Positions 31,414-41,638 are shown, counted from the stretch's first letter. The stretch is 64,000 nt of DNA from Candidatus Methylomirabilota bacterium (GCA_028870115.1 JAGWQH010000107.1:1-64000), one strand, 5' to 3'. Notes: generated by a model not told the origin, from the letters alone. Made by a program: numbers and translations.

Positions 31414-34400
31414 ATGATTTCTAGATTGATCGAGTGGAGCGCCATCAATCGATTCATCATCGGCCTCTTCACCTTCTTCGCTGTCGCCTGGGGGATCTGG
31501 GCGCTTCGAAACACGCCACTGGATGCCATCCCCGACTTGTCCGACGTCCAGGTCATCGTCCAAACGGAGTGGGCAGAGCGGAGCCCCACGCTCGTGGAAG
31601 ATCAGATCACCTACCCGATTGTGGTCGCGTTCCTCTCAGCCCCGAACGTCAAGGTGGTCCGTGGCTTCTCCTTTTTCGGCCTCTCTTTCGTCTATATCAT
31701 CTTCGAGGATGGTACGAATCTCTACTGGGCCAGGAGCCGCGTGCTCGAATATATGCAGGGCGTGCAGGACAGGTTGCCCAAGGGCGTGACCCCGGTCCTG
31801 GGTCCGGATGCGACCGGCGTGGGCTGGGGGTTTGAATATGCGCTTGTAGACGAGACCGGCCGGCACGATCTGGCCCAACTTCGGACGCTGAACGACTGGT
31901 ACGTTCATCACTGGCTCCTGTCAGTCCCCGGCGTAGCTGAGGTGGCGCGGGTTGGCGGCTTCGTCAAGCAGTATCAGGTCTCTATCGATCCTGCTACCCT
32001 TCTCGGATTCAAGCTCCCCCTGGAACGAGTGATCGAGGCGATCCGAAAGGGGAACAACGATACCGGAGGTCGGGTGGTGGAGTTTACCGGACGCGAGTAC
32101 ATGGTCCGTGGCCTCGGCTACATCAAGTCCGTCGAGGACATCGAGACGATTGTCGTCGGGACTGACGAACGCGGGACCCCAATCCAGGTCCGGGACATCG
32201 GTCGGGTCGGTCTTGGACCCGACATCCGTCGTGGCGCCGCGGAGTTGAACGGCCAGGGCGACGTAGCCGGCGGAATCGTTGTGATTCGGTATGGTGTGAA
32301 CAGCCTGGAGGTCATCCAGCGGGTCAAGGACAAGATCAAGGAGATCACCCCATCGCTTCCCGAGGGGGTCAAGATCATTCCTACCTACGATCGATCCGAC
32401 CTGATCTATCGGTCCATCGCTACCCTCAAGGAGAAGCTGATCGAGGAGAGCATCATCGTCAGCCTGGTGAGTATCCTCTTCCTCTTCCACTTCCGCAGCG
32501 CCCTCGTGGCGATCCTCACCCTGCCAATCGCTATCCTCATGTCGTTCGTTACGATGTACTACATCGGCCTCGGCTCCAATATCATGTCGTTGGGCGGAAT
32601 CGCGATCGCCATCGGCGCCATGATCGATGCGGCCATCGTGATGATCGAGAATGCCCACAAGCGCCTGGAACACGCCGCGCCAGGCGAGGACCGGAACCGA
32701 ATCCTCATCGAGGCGGCCATGGAGGTAGGTAAGCCGCTTTTCTACTCGCTCCTGATCATTACCGTTTCTTTCATTCCTGTTTTTACCCTAGAGGCGCAGG
32801 AGGGCCGACTCTTCCGGCCGCTTGCCTTGACCAAGACTTTTGCCATGTTCTTTTCATCCCTGCTCTCGGTGACCCTCGTGCCCCTCCTCATGGTCCTCCT
32901 TATCCGCGGGAAGATCCATCCGGAGCACAAAAACCCGGTCAGCCGGTTTCTCATTTGGGTGTACAACCCGATTGTTCATGCCGTACTCAGATGGCGGAAG
33001 ACCACGATCGCCGCCGCTCTCCTCTCGCTGCTCCTCACTATTCCGGCCTTCATGAAGCTGGGAAGCGAGTTCATGCCACCGATGTATGAGGGGACGCTCC
33101 TCTACATGCCGACGGCATTACCAGGCGCCTCGATCACGCAGGTCTCCCAGCTCCTCCAGATCCAGGATCGGATCATCAAGCACTTTCCGGAGGTTGAGTC
33201 GGTCTTCGCCAAAGGGGGCCGCTCCACCAGCGCCACCGACCCCGCGCCTCTGGAGATGATCGAGACGGTCATCAACCTGAAGCCTGAAGAGCGGTGGCGG
33301 CGGGGGATGACCGTTAAGAAGCTGGTCGACGAACTGGACCAGGCGCTCCGGGTTCCGGGGGTGACCAACGCCTGGACGATGCCGATCAAGGCCAGGACCG
33401 ACATGCTCAGCACCGGGATCCGGACCCCCGTCGGGATCAAGGTGCTTGGCCCGAAGCTGGAGACGATCCAGCGGATAGGGCAGGAGATCGAGACTGCGCT
33501 CAAGCCTGTGCCGGGGACACGGAACGTCTTTGCTGAGCGTGTGGCCGGTGGCTACTACCTCGATTTCGAGATCAAGCGGGACGAGATCGCCCGTTATGGC
33601 CTCACCGTGACCGACGTCGAAAACGTCATCGAGACCGCCATCGGCGGCAGCACCATCACGACAACGATCGAGGGGCGTGAGCGGTTCCCGGTCAATGTCC
33701 GGTATTTCAGGGGGCTCCGCGACAGCCTGGACGGTCTGAGGCGCGTATTAGTGTCGACCCCGATGGGCGCCCAGATCCCGATTACGCAACTCGTTGATCT
33801 CAGGCTGTCAAGCGGCACCACCCTGATCCGGAGCGAGGCGGCCGAGCTGGTCGGCTACGTCTATGTCGATGTTGTCGGGCGGGATATCGGCGGCTATGTC
33901 GCTGAGGCCCAGCGAGTCGTGGCGGAGAAGGTGAAACCCCCCCAAGGGTATCACCTCATCTGGAGCGGTCAGTTCGAGTATATGGAGCGAGCGAAGGAGC
34001 GGCTCAAATACGTCATCCCCTTGACATTACTCGTCATTTTCGTTCTGCTCTATTTTAACTTTGGTTCGCTGGCCAAATGTCTGATTGTGCTGCTGTCGGT
34101 TCCATTCTCGCTGGTGGGCGGCATTTGGCTGCTGTATCTCCTGGGCTATAATCTGAGTGTGGCGGTATGGGTTGGGATCATTGCGCTGGCCGGGGTGGCG
34201 GCAGAGACCGGCGTCGTCATGATCGTCTATCTGGATGAGGTCTATGAGCGGCGCGCGCGAGAGGGGAAGATGAGCAGTAGTCGGGATCTGTATGAGGCGA
34301 TTATCGAGGGAGCGGTCATGCGGGTGCGCCCCAAGATGATGACGGTGATGGCCATCATGGCCGGCCTCCTGCCCATCATGTGGAGTCATGGGGCGGGGGC

Positions 34401-34521
34401 TGATGTCATGAAGCGGATTGCTGCCCCGATGATCGGCGGGATGGTGACCTCGACCATCCTGACCTTGGTCATTATCCCTGTGATCTACGAGATGTGGCGC
34501 GGCCGAACAGTTCGCCAATAA
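31414..34521 (+). CDS. cusA: Heavy-metal RND pump, monovalent-cation (CusA) type, second copy
   Basis: This 1035-residue RND proton antiporter has the same topology as the pump at 22459. The TM4 motif AIAIGAMIDAAIVMIENAHK again indicates Cu+/Ag+. It is about 33 residues shorter; the main difference is a missing insert after the FMPPMYEGT block, in the second periplasmic loop. Met-containing stretches around NAWTMPIKARTDMLSTG are where CusA has its metal-binding Met residues. The two pumps may differ in affinity or regulation rather than in metal. Confidence 0.9.
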   Translation: MISRLIEWSAINRFIIGLFTFFAVAWGIWALRNTPLDAIPDLSDVQVIVQTEWAERSPTLVEDQITYPIVVAFLSAPNVKVVRGFSFFGLSFVYIIFEDGTNLYWARSRVLEYMQGVQDRLPKGVTPVLGPDATGVGWGFEYALVDETGRHDLAQLRTLNDWYVHHWLLSVPGVAEVARVGGFVKQYQVSIDPATLLGFKLPLERVIEAIRKGNNDTGGRVVEFTGREYMVRGLGYIKSVEDIETIVVGTDERGTPIQVRDIGRVGLGPDIRRGAAELNGQGDVAGGIVVIRYGVNSLEVIQRVKDKIKEITPSLPEGVKIIPTYDRSDLIYRSIATLKEKLIEESIIVSLVSILFLFHFRSALVAILTLPIAILMSFVTMYYIGLGSNIMSLGGIAIAIGAMIDAAIVMIENAHKRLEHAAPGEDRNRILIEAAMEVGKPLFYSLLIITVSFIPVFTLEAQEGRLFRPLALTKTFAMFFSSLLSVTLVPLLMVLLIRGKIHPEHKNPVSRFLIWVYNPIVHAVLRWRKTTIAAALLSLLLTIPAFMKLGSEFMPPMYEGTLLYMPTALPGASITQVSQLLQIQDRIIKHFPEVESVFAKGGRSTSATDPAPLEMIETVINLKPEERWRRGMTVKKLVDELDQALRVPGVTNAWTMPIKARTDMLSTGIRTPVGIKVLGPKLETIQRIGQEIETALKPVPGTRNVFAERVAGGYYLDFEIKRDEIARYGLTVTDVENVIETAIGGSTITTTIEGRERFPVNVRYFRGLRDSLDGLRRVLVSTPMGAQIPITQLVDLRLSSGTTLIRSEAAELVGYVYVDVVGRDIGGYVAEAQRVVAEKVKPPQGYHLIWSGQFEYMERAKERLKYVIPLTLLVIFVLLYFNFGSLAKCLIVLLSVPFSLVGGIWLLYLLGYNLSVAVWVGIIALAGVAAETGVVMIVYLDEVYERRAREGKMSSSRDLYEAIIEGAVMRVRPKMMTVMAIMAGLLPIMWSHGAGADVMKRIAAPMIGGMVTSTILTLVIIPVIYEMWRGRTVRQ

Positions 34522-34687
34522 TCCGCGCTCTGACGTCATGGAGCGTAAGATAACTCGGCGTCTGCAGGAGTGTGGCTACGTTAGAGCGATCTCGTGGTAG
34601 AATTGCAAAGACCGCGGTACGTGGTGGGCAGACTCCCTGTCTGGAGTAGTGTGTGCGAAAACCCTTTCGGAAAAAGGAGGAACCAGC

Positions 34688-35077
34688 ATGAATCGTGTGA
34701 CGTGTGCAGGTGTGTTGGTGTCAGCCATGGTGTTGACAACGGGAGGGTCTGCGCCGGCGCAACAGCCTCAGCCGTGCGCGATGATGAAGGACCACCAAAT
34801 GGGTGGCATGGAGCAGCAGGGGATGCCGGGTATGGGTAAGGGCATGATGAAGCAGGATAAGGATAAACAGATGGGCGGGATGCAGGGCTGTATGATGATG
34901 GACGATATGAAGAAACAGCAGCAGCTCATGCTGGAGATGAAGAAGCATATGCGGATGATGGACGAGATGATGGAGATGATGATGCAGCGCCAGCAGGGGA
35001 TGACACCGCCACAGGGCATGACACCCAAGGGAGGCGGGCCGGAACAGCAGGAACACCATCCTAAACAGAGCCAGTAG
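34688..35077 (+). CDS. Methionine-rich secreted protein
   Basis: This 129-residue protein has a signal peptide (to about SAPAQQ) followed by a low-complexity mature part with 28 Met by my count, in patterns such as MGGMEQQGMPGMGKGMM and MMDEMMEMMMQ, plus several His and two Cys. Such Met clusters bind Cu(I) and Ag(I). Position directly after the pump suggests a periplasmic metal sponge or chaperone. Perfect AGGAGG precedes the ATG at 34688. The mid-section is probably a charged helix. No named family recognised. Confidence 0.75.
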   Translation: MNRVTCAGVLVSAMVLTTGGSAPAQQPQPCAMMKDHQMGGMEQQGMPGMGKGMMKQDKDKQMGGMQGCMMMDDMKKQQQLMLEMKKHMRMMDEMMEMMMQRQQGMTPPQGMTPKGGGPEQQEHHPKQSQ

Positions 35078-35110
35078 TCCGGAATAGAGCAGGTCTTAGA
35101 GACGAGCGCG

Positions 35111-36967
35111 ATGGAAAAGAAGCAGTGGCAGTTTGCGCTTTGGTACTTCGTAGCCGCTTTCTTTCTTGTGCTGGCCGTTCACGATTTCCTGATAGCGCGC
35201 CACACCGAGACGCTATCGTACAGCGATTTCAAACTGCTCCTGAAATCCGGCAAGGTGGAAGACCTGACCCTCGGGACGCATGTCATCTCCGGGCGGCTGA
35301 AACGGGAGGGGCTGGAAGGACTCCTCTCCAAAGAGAAGGTGGAGGCGATTCAACGGTTGGCCGGCGGGGAGAATCGCTTCGTGACCATTCGGGTCAACGA
35401 TCCGACCCTGATCCAGGAGTTGGAGGCGTTGAAGGTGCGTTTTGCCGGCGAGGTAGAAAGCACATGGTTTACCACGCTGCTCTCCTGGGTACTTCCTGCC
35501 CTGGTCTTCGTTGGTGTATGGGCGTTTCTCATGAAGCGGGTTGGAGGACCGGCGAGCGGTCTGATGGCGATCGGCAAGAGCAAGGCTAAAGTATACATGG
35601 AGAAAGAGACCGGCGTGACCTTTGCAGATGTAGCTGGGATCGACGAGGCGCGCGCAGAGCTGATGGAGATTGTCGAATTTCTGAAGACGCCAGAACGGTA
35701 TCGCCGGCTGGGGGGGAAGATCCCCAAAGGGGTGCTGATTGTCGGGGCCCCAGGGACCGGGAAGACGCTACTGGCCAAAGCGGTAGCCGGGGAGGCAGGG
35801 GTCCCATTCTTCAGCCTCAGCGGGTCGGATTTCGTTGAGATGTTCGTGGGGGTCGGGGCGGCTCGTGTACGGGATCTCTTCGCCCAGGCTCAGGAAAAAG
35901 CCCCTTGCATCATCTTCATCGACGAGCTGGATGCTCTTGGGAAGGCTCGTGGACTCAATCCTATTGGCGGACATGATGAACGCGAGCAGACTCTCAACCA
36001 ACTGCTGGTGGAGATGGACGGCTTCGATACGAACAAAGGTGTGATCATCATGGCCGCAACGAACCGTCCGGAGATCCTCGATCCGGCCTTGCTCCGTCCC
36101 GGACGTTTCGACCGACAGGTGGCCCTCGATCGCCCCGATATCAGGGGTCGAGAGAAGATCCTCCAGGTGCATGCCAAGCCGGTCAAGCTCTCACCGGAGG
36201 TTGACCTCTCGGCTATCGCCGCGAGGACTCCGGGATTCGTCGGCGCCGATCTGGCCAACCTGGTGAACGAGGCGGCGCTGCTTGCCGCGCGGAAAGGCAA
36301 GGATGCGGTGGAGATGGCGGATTTCGATGAGGCGATCGACCGGATCGTAGCCGGTCTCGAGAAAAAGACCCGGGTGATGAATCCCGCGGAGAAGGAGACT
36401 GTCGCGTACCACGAGGCTGGCCATGCCTTGGTGGCGGAGTCCCGCCCTCACGCCGACCGTGTCTCGAAGATCTCCATCATTCCTCGCGGGGTGGCCGCGC
36501 TCGGCTACACGCAACAGTCGCCCACGGAGGATCGGTACCTGCTCAAAAGGGCCGAGATCCTTGATCGACTTGACGTGCTCCTGGGGGGGCGGGTGGCCGA
36601 AGAGATCGTCTTCGGGGACGTCTCCACCGGGGCCCAGGATGACCTCCAGCGGGCTACCGATATGGCCCGCCTCATGGTCACCCAGTACGGGATGAGCGAA
36701 CGGCTGGGATTAGCGACATTCGAAGAGCCGCGCACCCCCATTTTCCTCAACATTCAGAAACCGCAAAGGGTACGGGAGTATAGCGAACGAACTGCTCAAG
36801 CAATTGATGAGGAGATCGGAAAGCTCCTGGCCGATGCCCACACTCGAGTCGAGCAGACACTGGCTACCAGGCGCAGTGACCTGGACGCACTGGCCAAGCT
36901 GTTGTTGGAAAAAGAGGTGATCGATCGGGAGGCTCTGACGCAACTGCTTCAGCCCAGGCAGACCTAG
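35111..36967 (+). CDS. ftsH: ATP-dependent zinc metalloprotease FtsH
   Basis: This 618-residue membrane protease has two N-terminal membrane helices (about 8-28 and 118-138) around a periplasmic domain, then AAA+ with Walker A GAPGTGKT, Walker [12 protein letters not shown] and the second region of homology ([20 protein letters not shown]). The M41 protease domain has zinc motif HEAGH near 437. It degrades misfolded membrane proteins and regulatory substrates. This may be an accessory copy, since it sits 34 bases after the Met-rich protein gene, between metal efflux and stress genes. Confidence 0.95.
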   Translation: MEKKQWQFALWYFVAAFFLVLAVHDFLIARHTETLSYSDFKLLLKSGKVEDLTLGTHVISGRLKREGLEGLLSKEKVEAIQRLAGGENRFVTIRVNDPTLIQELEALKVRFAGEVESTWFTTLLSWVLPALVFVGVWAFLMKRVGGPASGLMAIGKSKAKVYMEKETGVTFADVAGIDEARAELMEIVEFLKTPERYRRLGGKIPKGVLIVGAPGTGKTLLAKAVAGEAGVPFFSLSGSDFVEMFVGVGAARVRDLFAQAQEKAPCIIFIDELDALGKARGLNPIGGHDEREQTLNQLLVEMDGFDTNKGVIIMAATNRPEILDPALLRPGRFDRQVALDRPDIRGREKILQVHAKPVKLSPEVDLSAIAARTPGFVGADLANLVNEAALLAARKGKDAVEMADFDEAIDRIVAGLEKKTRVMNPAEKETVAYHEAGHALVAESRPHADRVSKISIIPRGVAALGYTQQSPTEDRYLLKRAEILDRLDVLLGGRVAEEIVFGDVSTGAQDDLQRATDMARLMVTQYGMSERLGLATFEEPRTPIFLNIQKPQRVREYSERTAQAIDEEIGKLLADAHTRVEQTLATRRSDLDALAKLLLEKEVIDREALTQLLQPRQT

Positions 36968-37226
36968 GGACCAGGACCACAGATTCCCTTATCGTCTTCC
37001 GCCACCGGGACATTCGGCTTCCTCGTGGGGCATGCGTGTCCCACAGATCCTTTCTCGAGTTTTCAGATAGTTACCCCACTTCTCTGATTCCGCGATGGGG
37101 CAGTTCCTCCCAGACTCATGCAGAGACGCCAGGGTGCCTCTTCAGATGTCGGAGATTTTTGTGAAGGAGTGCTCATTGTTTCATAAAGTTAGGCGAACTG
37201 CCGGAACCGCAGTACTCGTGGGATTA
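36968..37226 (+). other. Gap between ftsH and the redox-stress block
   Basis: No gene supported. A short hydrophobic frame (about 37176-37340) overlaps the next gene and the promoter below, and is probably chance. No strong terminator after ftsH is visible. Confidence 0.4.
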
Positions 37227-37245
37227 TTGGCATCGGCATTGCTCC
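37227..37245 (+). promoter_or_regulatory. Sigma-54-type promoter of the 37-kb block
   Basis: TTGGCATCGGCATTGCTCC has GG at 37229-37230 and GC at 37241-37242, ten bases apart. Transcription would begin near 37254, 28 bases before the response regulator gene that opens the block. Confidence 0.6.
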
Positions 37246-37281
37246 TGGAGGAAGGCAAAAGGGGTTGCCAGGTAGGCCATT

Positions 37282-37725
37282 ATGAGCGACCAACGGAAGA
37301 TTGTGATTGTTACGCCGGAGTTATCGATCAGGCAGCAGATCTTCAGTCGCGTGGCGGCGAAGGGGTACCCGGCTGTTGCTGTCGAAAGAGGGTACGATGC
37401 CTTGTTGACCGTTGTCGAGCAGAACGTCGGGCTGGTGATTCTCGACCTCTCGATCGACGAGTCCGCGGGCGTAAAGACCGTAGAGATCCTGCGAAAGATT
37501 CGACCTCGTTTGCCCCTGGTGGTCATGTCCGGTGATCGGTCGCTTGAAGCGGGTCGCGAAGTCCTTCAGCATGGCGTCTTCTATTACCTGCTCAAGCCTT
37601 TTGATCTTGAGGAGCTTGATCAGATTGTGGAGAGCGCCTTGACCTCGAATAGGCAACGGGCCGCAGGAATGGAAAAGAGGGTGTACGAATGCAGGCCGGC
37701 GGGCGAGAGGGGAGGGGCGGCATGA
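37282..37725 (+). CDS. Response regulator receiver protein
   Basis: This 147-residue protein is a receiver domain with phospho-acceptor Asp in LVILDLSID near 55, VVMSGDR and Lys in YLLKPFD near 108. A 30-residue Arg-rich tail follows, with no recognisable output domain. It resembles the isolated receivers found next to multi-domain hybrid kinases; the kinase at 42272 is a possible partner. Its stop overlaps the start of the beta-propeller gene (ATGA). Confidence 0.82.
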   Translation: MSDQRKIVIVTPELSIRQQIFSRVAAKGYPAVAVERGYDALLTVVEQNVGLVILDLSIDESAGVKTVEILRKIRPRLPLVVMSGDRSLEAGREVLQHGVFYYLLKPFDLEELDQIVESALTSNRQRAAGMEKRVYECRPAGERGGAA

Positions 37726-38831
37726 CGGCAGTCCGTCGTACGGTGAGTATCGGTATCTTGGCGATGGCGTCGCTGCTGATCGTTCGCTCGACTGCGCTGG
37801 CGCACGGGGCAGGTGTGCGCGGCACGCAGGCGCTGTATGTCGCGAATGAGGGCTCGGATACGGTCTCGGTGATCGATATCGGGGCAATGAAGGTGACCGG
37901 CACCATGGCTGTGAGCTCCGGCCCGGAGCATGTCGCAATCAGTCCGGATCGACATTATGCCTTTATCGTATGTGGCCATTCAACCGAGGTCTGGATTCTG
38001 GCTTTGCCCGCGCGCACTGTCGTCGCCGCGGTGGCCAATGCGACGGGCCCGGGAGGCCGGACTGTGTTTGGAGCCGGCGCGACCTACGCCTATGTCACCA
38101 ACAGTCTATACAGCCGAGTGACGGTGATTGAGCCTGCCACCGGAAAGAAGGTGGCGATGATCCCGGTGGGAGAAGCGGCGACCAAGATCAGCATCTCTCC
38201 GGATGGGAGTCATGCCTATGTTCCCAGCGAGCGGTCCCATTCCGTCGCGGTGCTGAACCTTTCGCTGAACGTCGTCGCGGCGGAGCTGCCGATCGCTGTG
38301 AAGCCTTATGCCGTCGAGATCTCTCCTGATGGTAAATACCTGTTGGTCTCCAGTCCTGATTCAAACAGCGTCACCGTCATAGAGGCTGCAACCCTGGTGT
38401 CGCTGCGCAGAATCCCCGTCGGTGACGACCCCCATCACGTAGTGTTCGGTCCCGGTGGGGCCTTCGCATATATTCTAAATAGGGGCTCGGATAGCCTGAG
38501 CGTGATCCAGATGGCGAATCAACAGGTGGTAGCGACTATCCCCGTGGGGAGGGAGCCGAGCGACGCCGACATTACGCCGTCCGGCCACTATATCTATGTG
38601 ACCAACATGGGGAGCGGCGACGTGTCGGTCATTTCAACACAGACCGGCGCCGTGGTAGGGACGATCCCGGTAGGAACCCGTCCCCACGATATCGTCATCT
38701 CAGGGGACGGGCGGTACGCCTTCGTGGCCAACACCGGATCGAATGACATCTCCGTGATCAACCTGCTGTCCCAGACAACGGTAGGGCGGGTGCCGGTCGG
38801 CAAACGTCCCAGTGGGATGGCTCTGTGGTAG
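37722..38831 (+). CDS. Secreted YVTN-type beta-propeller protein
   Basis: This 369-residue protein has a signal peptide ending near ALAHGAG and about seven repeats of the YVTN/NHL-like blade, e.g. ALYVANEGSDTVSVIDI, YIYVTNMGSGDVSVIST and YAFVANTGSNDISVINL, each followed by a G-xx-I/V-PVG turn. Such propellers are exported scaffolds; some bind metals or haem d1-like cofactors, but I see no residue pattern for that. It is translationally coupled to the response regulator. Function unknown. Confidence 0.82.
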   Translation: MTAVRRTVSIGILAMASLLIVRSTALAHGAGVRGTQALYVANEGSDTVSVIDIGAMKVTGTMAVSSGPEHVAISPDRHYAFIVCGHSTEVWILALPARTVVAAVANATGPGGRTVFGAGATYAYVTNSLYSRVTVIEPATGKKVAMIPVGEAATKISISPDGSHAYVPSERSHSVAVLNLSLNVVAAELPIAVKPYAVEISPDGKYLLVSSPDSNSVTVIEAATLVSLRRIPVGDDPHHVVFGPGGAFAYILNRGSDSLSVIQMANQQVVATIPVGREPSDADITPSGHYIYVTNMGSGDVSVISTQTGAVVGTIPVGTRPHDIVISGDGRYAFVANTGSNDISVINLLSQTTVGRVPVGKRPSGMALW

Positions 38832-38841
38832 GCTGCAACAG

Positions 38842-39258
38842 ATGACGCAGCTTTCGGAGATCATGAATCGAGCGCTGATTACCGTAGACACGTCCGCCTC
38901 GCTACGCAGGGCTCAACAAATGCTGGATCAGCATAACATCCGCCATCTGTTTGTGGTGGACGGCAGACGCCTGGTTGGGATCGTTACCGATCGCGATCTT
39001 CGAAAGGCGGCTCCCTCTTCCAAGTCGCCGTTGACGGCCCATGAACGCGAGGAGTTTATGGACGAATTGAAGGTGGTGGAGATCATGTCGCGCAAGCTGA
39101 TCACGGCCTCTCCGACGACGACGGTGCGGGAGGCGGCGAAGGTCATGGTTGGAGAAAAGATCGGCTGCCTGCCGGTCGTGGATCGCAAGACACTGGTTGG
39201 AATCGTGACCGAGACCGATCTGCTCGAGATACTGGTCCGGGGAAAGGAGGCGTCATGA
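38842..39258 (+). CDS. Tandem CBS-domain protein ahead of the PFOR gene
   Basis: This 138-residue CBS pair reads LSEIMNRALITVDTSASL ... GIVTDRDLRKAAPS and VVEIMSRKLITASPTTTV ... GIVTETDLLEIL. It is closely similar to the first 130 residues of the CBS-ACT protein at 53711, including the DRD-KKAAPS stretch. It overlaps the 2-oxoacid oxidoreductase gene by four bases, so it may sense adenylate charge and control that enzyme directly. An earlier ATG at 38812 lies inside the propeller gene. Confidence 0.85.
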   Translation: MTQLSEIMNRALITVDTSASLRRAQQMLDQHNIRHLFVVDGRRLVGIVTDRDLRKAAPSSKSPLTAHEREEFMDELKVVEIMSRKLITASPTTTVREAAKVMVGEKIGCLPVVDRKTLVGIVTETDLLEILVRGKEAS

Positions 39259-41213
39259 CCGGCGAACGGTTTCCTTTTCCTGGCATTGCGGCGACAGCGG
39301 ATGGCTCGGCGGCAGTCGTGTGGGTCGACTCGCACATTACGCAAGGCGCCTGCGCCTATCCGATTACCCCCTCCACCAATATGGGAACCGGATACCAGGT
39401 AGAGGTTGCAAACGGGACACGCAACCTCTGGGGTGAGCCGCTCTTTTTCATCGAGCCCGAGTCGGAGCATAGCTCCGCATCCGCGTGTGAAGGGTTTGCG
39501 CTGGCAGGGGGGCGGGTCTCGAACTTTACCTCCGGTCAGGGGCTGGTGCTGATGAAGGAGGTGCTCTACACTATCGCAGGGAAGCGGCTCCCGGCGGTCT
39601 TCCACATCGGCGCCCGCGCGCTGACCTCCCAGGCCCTGAATGTCCACGCTGGACATGACGACGTGATGGCCGTAGCGGATGTCGGCTGGGGCATGCTCTT
39701 TGCGAAGAACGCCCAGGATGCGGCCGATCTGTCGCTCATCGCCCGCCGCGCCGCCGAAGAGGGCGAGACCCCCTTCATGACTGTGCAGGACGGCTTCCTC
39801 ACCACCCACACCATTGAGAACCTCCTGCTTCCGGAGCCTGAGCTGATGAAGGAGTTTATCGGGGACCCGCATGGCGGCACGCGCCTGCGCAACCTCATGA
39901 ACCCTTTGCAGCCGATCATGAGCGGGGTTGTGCAGAATCAGGACAGTTACATGAAAGGCAAGATCGCCCAGCGGTTCTTCTATGATCGTCTGCCGACGAT
40001 TGTCGAGGGGGTGATGGAGCGGTTCTATACCCTGACAGGCCGCCGGTATGGCCTGGTGGAGGCGTACCGGATGGAGGATGCCGACTACGCCATTGTGGGG
40101 ATGGGGGGGATGGTCGAGACCGCCATGGCGACCGTCGATTACCTGCGACAGCACCGCGGGGTTCGAGCAGGCGCCCTTCATGTGACCTGTTTCCGCCCAT
40201 TTCCGGGTCGGCAGATCGTCGAGGCGACGAAGCACCTGAAAGCGATGGCGGTAATTGAACGGATGGATAATCCGCTGGCCGAATCGAATCCCCTTACTGC
40301 TGAGATCAAGGCGGCGCTTGCCGATGCGCTGACGGGCGCGCCGGGGTTCCTGTCGATAGGGCGGATGCCGATCATCTATTCCGGCTCTGCCGGGCTGGGC
40401 AGCCGGGATATCCGTCCAGGCGACCTGGCGGCCGCGATAGACAATATGCGGCGCGACGATGGCGGGTCTCGCTACTTTGTCGTGGGAATCAAGCATGACC
40501 TGGCGCTCGTGCCCACCGAAGATCCGGACGTTCGGCCGGCCGGCACCTTCTCAATGCGCGGCCATTCGGTCGGCGGATTCGGATCGGTCACGACCAACAA
40601 GGTGATCGCCACGATTGTCGGCGACCTCTTCGGCCTGAAGGTCCAGGCCTACCCCAAGTACGGGTCCGAGAAGAAGGGGCTGCCTACGACCTACTATCTG
40701 ACGGTTGCCAGGGAGCGAATCCGCACCCATTGCGAGCTGACACAGGTCGATTTCGTGCCCCTCAACGATGTCAATGCCTTCAATCTCGGCAACCCGTTGG
40801 CCGGCCTGGCGACAGGCGGCATGGTTTTTATCCAGACCGACAAAAAGACACCGGAGGAGGTCTGGACACGAATCCCTGACTATGCGAAGCGTATCATCCG
40901 CGAGCGAAATATTCGGGTTCTGGCCTTGGACACTGTGAAGATTGCGCGCGAGGTCGCCAGCTCTGCCGACCTGGAGCAACGGATGCAGGGGATTGTGCTG
41001 TTAGGGATCTTTCTCCGCTGTACGTCGTTTCTGCGCGAACAGCGTCTCGACGAGGAGCAGGTCTTCTCGGCGGTGGAGCGGTCGCTGCGGAAGTACTTTG
41101 GCAAGCGGGGCGAACAGGTGGTTCGGGACAACCTGGCGGCTGTGAGGCGGGGCTATACCGAGGTCTTCGAGGTCCCAGCGGAGACGATCGCGGGAGTAGG
41201 GTTGGTCGGCTGA
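39255..41213 (+). CDS. porA: Pyruvate:ferredoxin oxidoreductase, fused alpha and gamma parts
   Basis: This 652-residue protein is the first half of a 2-oxoacid:ferredoxin oxidoreductase. Residues 1 to about 400 are the alpha (pyrimidine-binding) part with AYPITPSTNMG, FIEPESEHSS, NFTSGQGLVLMKE. Residues about 415-640 are the gamma part with GHSVGGFGSVTTNKV. The thiamine-diphosphate and ferredoxin parts are on the separate protein at 44878. Together they cover the domains of NifJ-type enzymes, which interconvert pyruvate + CoA with acetyl-CoA + CO2. GGAGG inside the CBS gene end serves its start. Pyruvate is the likely substrate by similarity to NifJ, but other 2-oxoacids are possible. Confidence 0.87.
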   Translation: MTGERFPFPGIAATADGSAAVVWVDSHITQGACAYPITPSTNMGTGYQVEVANGTRNLWGEPLFFIEPESEHSSASACEGFALAGGRVSNFTSGQGLVLMKEVLYTIAGKRLPAVFHIGARALTSQALNVHAGHDDVMAVADVGWGMLFAKNAQDAADLSLIARRAAEEGETPFMTVQDGFLTTHTIENLLLPEPELMKEFIGDPHGGTRLRNLMNPLQPIMSGVVQNQDSYMKGKIAQRFFYDRLPTIVEGVMERFYTLTGRRYGLVEAYRMEDADYAIVGMGGMVETAMATVDYLRQHRGVRAGALHVTCFRPFPGRQIVEATKHLKAMAVIERMDNPLAESNPLTAEIKAALADALTGAPGFLSIGRMPIIYSGSAGLGSRDIRPGDLAAAIDNMRRDDGGSRYFVVGIKHDLALVPTEDPDVRPAGTFSMRGHSVGGFGSVTTNKVIATIVGDLFGLKVQAYPKYGSEKKGLPTTYYLTVARERIRTHCELTQVDFVPLNDVNAFNLGNPLAGLATGGMVFIQTDKKTPEEVWTRIPDYAKRIIRERNIRVLALDTVKIAREVASSADLEQRMQGIVLLGIFLRCTSFLREQRLDEEQVFSAVERSLRKYFGKRGEQVVRDNLAAVRRGYTEVFEVPAETIAGVGLVG

Positions 41214-41230
41214 GAAGAGAGAGGACGGCG

Positions 41231-41626
41231 ATGGCGGAGGAGCTGGTCAGAGACTGGATGCACCGGGGTGTGATCACCTGCGGACCTGAGACGTCCATCC
41301 AGGCGGTGGCCGACGCGATGAAGACGCACGATATCAGCGCGTTGGTGGTGGTGGACGAGGGTGGGGACGCGGTCGGCGTGATCTCCCGTACCGATCTCGT
41401 CAACGCGCGGTTTGTCGAGCCGTATCTTAAGCACTGGCGCGGCCTGACCGCCAAGCATCTGATGACCTCCCCCGTCATCAGCGTCTCTGATACCACCCCG
41501 CTTGCCGAGGCGGCGGCGCGGCTTCGCGACAGGAAGATCCACCGGCTGGTGGTGATCGAGAGACACGGACCGCATGAGAAGCCGATCGGCATCCTCTCGG
41601 TGACCGATCTGGCAGGGACATTGTGA
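41231..41626 (+). CDS. Tandem CBS-domain protein
   Basis: This 131-residue CBS pair reads VRDWMHRGVITCGPETSI ... GVISRTDLVNARF and AKHLMTSPVISVSDTTPL ... GILSVTDLAGTL. It follows the PFOR alpha/gamma gene by 17 bases with its own GAGAGG site. It is a probable nucleotide sensor acting on nearby enzymes. The DUF559 element begins directly after its stop. Confidence 0.85.
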   Translation: MAEELVRDWMHRGVITCGPETSIQAVADAMKTHDISALVVVDEGGDAVGVISRTDLVNARFVEPYLKHWRGLTAKHLMTSPVISVSDTTPLAEAAARLRDRKIHRLVVIERHGPHEKPIGILSVTDLAGTL

Positions 41627-41638
41627 CGGCAATGTAGG

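Noticed and set aside
18960-35077. Reading the two RND systems as Czc (Zn/Co/Cd) efflux
   Set aside because: The TM4 motif DAAIVMIENAHK, Met-rich adaptors and Met-rich periplasmic protein favour monovalent Cu/Ag. Czc-type pumps usually have DGA(V/I)V and His-rich partners.
37176-37340. Small hydrophobic ORF before the response regulator
   Set aside because: It needs a TTG start, overlaps the next gene in another frame and covers the proposed promoter. It is most likely chance.
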